From: Pseudevernia furfuracea
Lineage: Eukaryota; Ascomycota; Lecanoromycetes; Lecanorales; Parmeliaceae
Length of the DNA: 64,000 nt
Direction of reading: 5' to 3'
Assembly (NCBI GenBank): GCA_022315425.1
Contig: JAIUPT010000022.1
Coordinates: forward strand, 124,001 to 188,000
Positions 59,452-64,000 of the stretch are shown here, piece after piece. Within the stretch, counting starts at the first letter, position 1; every line of letters starts with the position of its first letter. A model generated the notes under the pieces. It saw only the letters and a program-made list of their open reading frames with translations, did not search any database and was not told where the DNA came from. The position numbers and the translations under genes were made by a program.

Positions 59452-60777
59452 AGGAGCTGGTCGCTGGAACGACGCTGGTCGAACGCGAAGGAAGAAAGAT
59501 GGGTCTTAGTCCCTAATGTTCACATGTTCGAGCTTCGATAATAAAACCTGTTCTATAACGGTAGAAGGAATCACGGCGGGGCTTTGGATGGACGTGATAT
59601 CTATGTGCCGCTTCTGCTCTTCTTTGCTTTGCCTGACTCCTCCGTATTGTCGAGATGTGGCGAGGCTGGGTTTGAATTGGGACTGGATGCCAAGCTTCTC
59701 GGAATCGTCGAATCAGGTAGGCAAGCCCCCCAAGTCGGTGGGCGCCGGCGGGGGGCCAAGTACGCTACTTGAGTCCAACATGGTCGTTCCTCTGCGCTCC
59801 TCCATAGTGCTCCCCCATGCTCCCTCGATGCTCCTCCCTGCTCCCTTTCCCGTTCCGGAACCGCAATCCCCAATCCTAAGTTCGGGGTGTATTTAATATA
59901 CATATATGGCTTCCTGCTGACAAGAGGAGCCTCCGTTTGTCACCATGGAAACCGTTCCTGGCCGCCGGAAACAGCGTGAGAATGACCTGCTATAAGATCC
60001 ACTGACCCACAGTCCCACAGTCCCGAAGGTGATTTGCCGGATGGAATCCCATATTCTTACGTTCTTACCCGCGTCTCTCGAGCGTATCGCCTTGTTTAGC
60101 CCCGTCTGACGTTTCAATGATGCAGGTAGATTGAGAGCAATGGGTACCAGACAGGTAGACTTGTATAGTCCCGAAGTACGAATACCAGCGCTTGTTACCT
60201 CCGATTGGTAAAGCAAGGATCCTAACCAGCCATACACGGCGAGGAGGTATGGTTACTGGTGCGCTCTCAAATCCAAGAGGCCAGTCGAACTCCAATTTCT
60301 TTACCTAGCCCATCAGCATCATCGTCCTTACCGCGTCGTTCTGCACCTTTCATGTCAATTACACAATTCCTATTCGCTTCCTTGGCTATTCAGGCAAAGC
60401 TGAGGTCAGCTACTCTCTCTCATTGCCCCGGCGGTGAAATTTTCGGCGGTGAGATCTTTTCATCTTGCCACCGCCGCTGACTCAGACAGGGATCCAGCTC
60501 GCAGCTACCCGGCCCAAAAGAAAAGGGGGGGGAGACAACCTGAACCAATGAAGAGCGAGCGAGACCCGAGTCCCGGGAGAGTGCTCCGACCTGGAGAGGA
60601 TGCTTTTCCGTTGAATGTCATAAAAAAAACGTAAGGTACTAGCGTCCCGCCACAATGTCCTCGTGCATTGCCTTGCCTTCACCCACATACCTTCACCCAT
60701 GATCAATACCACATACATCGACACTGCCTTCGGTTACGGACAGTCTTCGGCAACCATCCCTCCGCACGACTGGCACG
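59452..60777. other. Intergenic region upstream of the glycosyltransferase gene
   Basis: 1.3 kb with several short open frames on both strands and no recognised domain. The final 100 bp is the GT1 promoter/leader. Confidence 0.45.
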
Positions 60778-62318
60778 ATGACCACGGCGTCGAAAGCGAA
60801 ACCGATCCTCTTCCTCACAAACAGCGAACATGGCCAATCCCAGGTCCACCTCGCAATCGCGAACGAGATACTCCTCAGTTCTGACCTACAAGTCCACTTC
60901 GCATCGTTCTCCGATCTTCGCTCCCGCGTCTGCGAGTTGCAAAAGCTGCACCCTTCGAACCCCGTCGGATTCCATCCCATAAACGGCCCCTCTACGACGG
61001 AGGCCATGGTCAAGAACAAGCTCCGCGGCTGGATGGGCCTATCCCATCCATGTGGTATCGCTCCCGCGGTGAAAGCGCTTACCAACCTCCCATACATTCT
61101 GTCTCCGCGGGAATGGGAAGATTACTTCGCGGTTTACCAGCGATGTGCGGAGATTGTAAAGGAGATCAAGCCAGCGATGGTCGTTGTGGATAGCCATCTC
61201 AATCCTGGGCTGGACATGTGCCGGAATTGGGGCGATGGTGGAGGGAGTCAAAGGTTGGAGTATGTCGTGGTCAATCCGATCGATCTGATCCACATGCTCT
61301 CCATGGTACAGCCTTCGCTAGGGGCTTTCTGGAAGTATCCGGCATTCTGCTCAGGTTTCCCCTTGCCGGTCCCATGGTATCTGGTCCTGGCGAATATCTA
61401 CCTGCAGATCAGACTGATTTGTGTGTTCTTGTTTGCCCCCAGATTTAGGGCTATTGAAAGATCTAGGAAGCTCGCCGGTCTGGAAGGCAGGTATCCTACC
61501 ATCGAATCGTGGAGAGCAGATGAGGAGTACCTCTGCCCTTCACTGCCAGAGTTGGAGGCTCCATCGATCTTTGTGCCAGGAAACGTCACGGCTTGTGGTC
61601 CGATAATCGTTCCTGCTCGTGAGTTTGCGAAGAGCGATCCTGATTTCGCGGGATGGCTGCAAAGAAGGCTGACTATCTTGATCAATCTGGGCTCCCATAT
61701 ATTGTCAGAGGGTAGTGATGCTGTTGAGTTGGCCAAGGGGATCAGAGTCGTGCTGGGTCGCCATCAAGACTTACAGGTCCTATGGAAATTGCAGAGCGGG
61801 GTGACCGATGACTTGAAAGCGATTTTGGGAGCCGAGCTTGAAGTTGATGGGCGTGTGAAGGTCCGGAGTTGGCTTGAGACAGATCCAGTATCTCTTTTGC
61901 AGAGCGGGCGTGTGATTTGCTCGGTGCATCACGGAGGTGCGAATTCTTTCTATGAGGCTGTTGGGTAAGCCATATCCATACTTCCGGTTAGCAGTCACGG
62001 ATACTAAACATTGTAATGTCGTGGTTCAGGTCTGGGGTTCCGCAGGTCTTATTGCCGGTTTGGTATGACACCTATGATTTCGCCAACCGTGTCGAGTATT
62101 TGAGCATCGGGCGCTGGGCGAGTAAGACCACTGCTCCACATGTAGATGCGGATGAGTTCAGTCGGGCCGTCATGGCTGTTGTTGACAAAGGCGAAGAGGG
62201 GCGAAGGATACGAGTACGAGCAAGAGAACTCGGTGAAGTGTGTCAGAAAGCTGGCGGACGTAAGAGGGCATGCGCAAAGATAATCGAATTGGTTGGACGT
62301 GAGCCAACCAAGAGCTGA
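60778..62318 (+). CDS. UDP-glycosyltransferase-like GT1 family protein
   Basis: Exons are 60778-61964 and 62030-62318 (65-nt intron, phase 2), giving 491 residues. The GT-B fold is shown by the N-terminal FLTNSEHGQSQVHLAIANEI (acceptor-side His) and the C-terminal donor-binding region VICSVHHGGANSFYEAVG | SGVPQVLLPVWYDTYDFANR. The latter is the UGT/PSPG-like signature with HxGxxS/N...GVPxxxxPxxxDQ, where DQ is replaced by DT. A hydrophobic stretch, LVLANIYLQIRLICVFLFAP (residues about 202-221), could be a membrane-associated helix. GT1 enzymes transfer sugar from a nucleotide donor to small lipophilic acceptors such as sterols or metabolites. The acceptor is unknown. Start ATG at 60778 fits the domain start. 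Confidence 0.88.
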
Positions 62319-63060
62319 TAGTGTCAGAATGGAAACCGTACATCTGTTAATTTAATTGTACACGCACGTCGCACAGGGACGGTGCAAAGTCATGTCTGAT
62401 ACCTGAGCCGGTCAAGGTACAAAATCCGGGGTTTCTCACGTATTACCAAATGGCTTAAGCTAAAAATTGACCGTGTCAGAGTCCTGCGCTGGATATCCTC
62501 CAGCAGCGAGAGCGATGATATTGTAAAGCACCATCAAAATCAGAGCCTCCAAGCTAGCTTTTTTTTTTCAGCAGGAAAACCTCTAGGGAAGGAATTGACC
62601 ATGCCTACCAGTTCGATGTACCACCTGTCGTTACATTTTTCAGGCTTATGATAAACCTGAAAGGCTGATACCACGTCAGAGTCCTGTTCCATGACCCCGC
62701 TCCAAATACCGCAGACCTTGGAGTCATTCAGAACCCCCAAAACGAGTGAGGATCATATTATTACTTCAATTGTAGAGATTCTGTCCAATTTTGGCCCTCC
62801 GGTCATCCCAGCCACCTCACCAACCTCGTGTTACGTTTTATTATTGTATATTGGTATTGATCCCTGAGAGGTCTGGAGTAATCAGTTTATCCGTTCTACA
62901 TAACTTAAAAGAGTCGACTCCTTCTCCCCAGCAAAGTCTGCCCATAACTCTCCTGGTACAGATATTAATGAATGCCGTTTCTTAGCTCTCCGCTTCTGGC
63001 CCATGAAAATATTATCCAAACCGGTCAACGCTTTCTCGATTAGAGAGAGACCGTCACCTT
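62319..63060. other. Convergent intergenic region
   Basis: 742 bp between the 3' ends of the GT1 gene and the F-box/DUF7730-like gene. Contains a run of ten T at about 62561. No gene supported. Confidence 0.5.
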
Positions 63061-63708
63061 CTAGGGAATCAACTTCTCCGTACCCCTTTGATATTCCCTC
63101 AAGAGTGGCTCGGTGCGGCCTTTCTCCTCTATTGGCATGCCCATTTTTCTCGCCAGATACCTTGGCCAGTGCATCGCGTAGAATCCATTGATTACCATGC
63201 TCCGTAATCTTTGGATCTTGGCCAATTCCTGGACAAAACGCAAATCCTTCCCTACTCCATAGTGGCCACACGTCCCCTCCGCATCCCAGTAGATGTAAAC
63301 ATGTCGCAGTCCCGTAGCTTCTCGTGCCAGTCGATCGAGCAGCTTGTACCACAGGGAACTCTCGGTAGTAGTTTGCAGAAGGGGAATCTCCTTGGTAGAG
63401 TAGACCGGGTCGACAAAAATGCGAATGCGATTCAGATGCTTGATGTTCACCGGACCGATTTTTGTGAACCATTCAATGATCCACTTCGGCTCGCAGACCA
63501 GAAACGTGTTTTTCGAGTAGAGGATCGGAGAGGCTTCGCTGTGGATCTGCTTGCACGTCCGTAATATGGATGGAGTAACTGGCGGATCCGCCGCAGGTCT
63601 ACAGTGTGGTATGATTTGCTGCTCACTGACAAGGACGTACTCGAATATGCGAAGGCGTGCCTTTGAGGGTAAAGAAAGGAAATCAACTTGTGATGTTTGT
63701 GGAGGCAT
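63061..63708 (-). CDS. F-box/DUF7730-like protein of unknown function
   Basis: Single exon on the minus strand, 215 residues from the ATG at 63708. The N-terminus FLSLPSKARLRIFEYVLVSE has the LPxExRxxIYxYxL form of fungal F-box-like/DUF7730 proteins. The next conserved block is PSILRTCKQIHSEASPILYS, NTFLV, which is the second family signature. The rest has a mixed alpha/beta character with one charged C-terminal tail (RKMGMPIEEKGRTEPLLREY). Such proteins are numerous in filamentous ascomycetes and functionally uncharacterised; a role in ubiquitin ligase recruitment is only suggested by the F-box resemblance. Length is within the normal range for the shorter members. Confidence 0.8.
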   Translation of the reverse strand: MPPQTSQVDFLSLPSKARLRIFEYVLVSEQQIIPHCRPAADPPVTPSILRTCKQIHSEASPILYSKNTFLVCEPKWIIEWFTKIGPVNIKHLNRIRIFVDPVYSTKEIPLLQTTTESSLWYKLLDRLAREATGLRHVYIYWDAEGTCGHYGVGKDLRFVQELAKIQRLRSMVINGFYAMHWPRYLARKMGMPIEEKGRTEPLLREYQRGTEKLIP

Positions 63709-64000
63709 GACGTCCGCGGGCTATGAGTATGTGCTGTGAGGAATTAGTGCTGTATTCAGAGTAGTGATGACAGCCCCCGCACGGGACCTGCTTGCCTACC
63801 CGCTGAGTTTGCACGTTATCATCCACTGACTTTGATATTGGCTTGAGCGTAGGTGCCCAATCCCATGATGAACAGATTATCACAGAAGAGTCCAAGGCCC
63901 GAGTCTAACCCCTTACAGGGCCAGGTCGGCAAGGGTGTCCTATTGGACCAAAATACCGGGAACCCCTCGAGCCCACATATTTCACAGAGAGGGCGCCAAT
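63709..64000. other. Upstream sequence of the F-box/DUF7730-like gene, window edge
   Basis: No gene supported in the last 292 bp. Confidence 0.4.

Overview
This window is nuclear DNA of a filamentous ascomycete (Pezizomycotina). The evidence is short GT..AG introns of about 47-160 nt with CTAAC/CTGAC-like branch points, three fungal rhodopsin-domain (PTH11-like) membrane proteins, a CYS-3/MetR-type bZIP regulator, a Zn2Cys6 regulator, and a Ty3/gypsy chromovirus degraded in the style of repeat-induced point mutation (RIP). I cannot fix the class or genus from sequence alone. Exon boundaries were worked out by hand from splice signals and reading-frame continuity.

Left arm (1-26 kb), ordinary gene-dense euchromatin: a giant DUF6606/DUF3638/DUF3645 protein (minus, runs off the left edge); the ribonucleotide reductase large subunit RNR1, with an MCB (ACGCGT) box upstream; a rhodopsin-domain membrane protein (minus); a small GC-rich cupin; a second rhodopsin-domain protein (minus); a TatD-family metal-dependent DNase; a SIW14-type atypical phosphatase; and a MetR/CYS-3-like sulfur regulator (minus).

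Accessory middle (26-43 kb), with no intact host gene that I can recognise. It begins with a 7-kb gypsy element on the minus strand (LTRs at 26899-27110 and 33679-33880; gag, RT, RNase H and chromodomain relics, AT-rich and full of stops). A later, GC-normal 268-bp solo-LTR-like insertion with a perfect 5-bp target duplication sits inside it. The long tract that follows (34-43 kb) is built of broken coding-like fragments, segmental duplications, a 39-bp triplet repeat, near-perfect 205-bp tandem repeats, a CAAG/CAAC low-complexity block, and a 2.2-kb composite tandem array whose units look like exon plus intron.

Right arm (43-64 kb): an unusual single-gene fusion of a rhodopsin domain to a FucP-like sugar transporter (minus); a Zn2Cys6 transcription factor (minus) head-to-head with an FAD monooxygenase (plus); mitochondrial FAD-glycerol-3-phosphate dehydrogenase (GUT2 type); an AAAP amino-acid transporter containing a 14-nt micro-exon; a 3.3-kb gene-poor gap holding an orphan protein-kinase C-terminal fragment; a GT1 glycosyltransferase; and an F-box/DUF7730-like protein (minus).

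Working relationships are inferred, not proven. The divergent regulator/monooxygenase pair beside a receptor-transporter fusion could be a small catabolic or sensing module. RNR1, GUT2, TatD and SIW14 are core housekeeping genes. The strongest candidate for something unusual is the receptor-transporter fusion, followed by the exon-intron-like tandem array.
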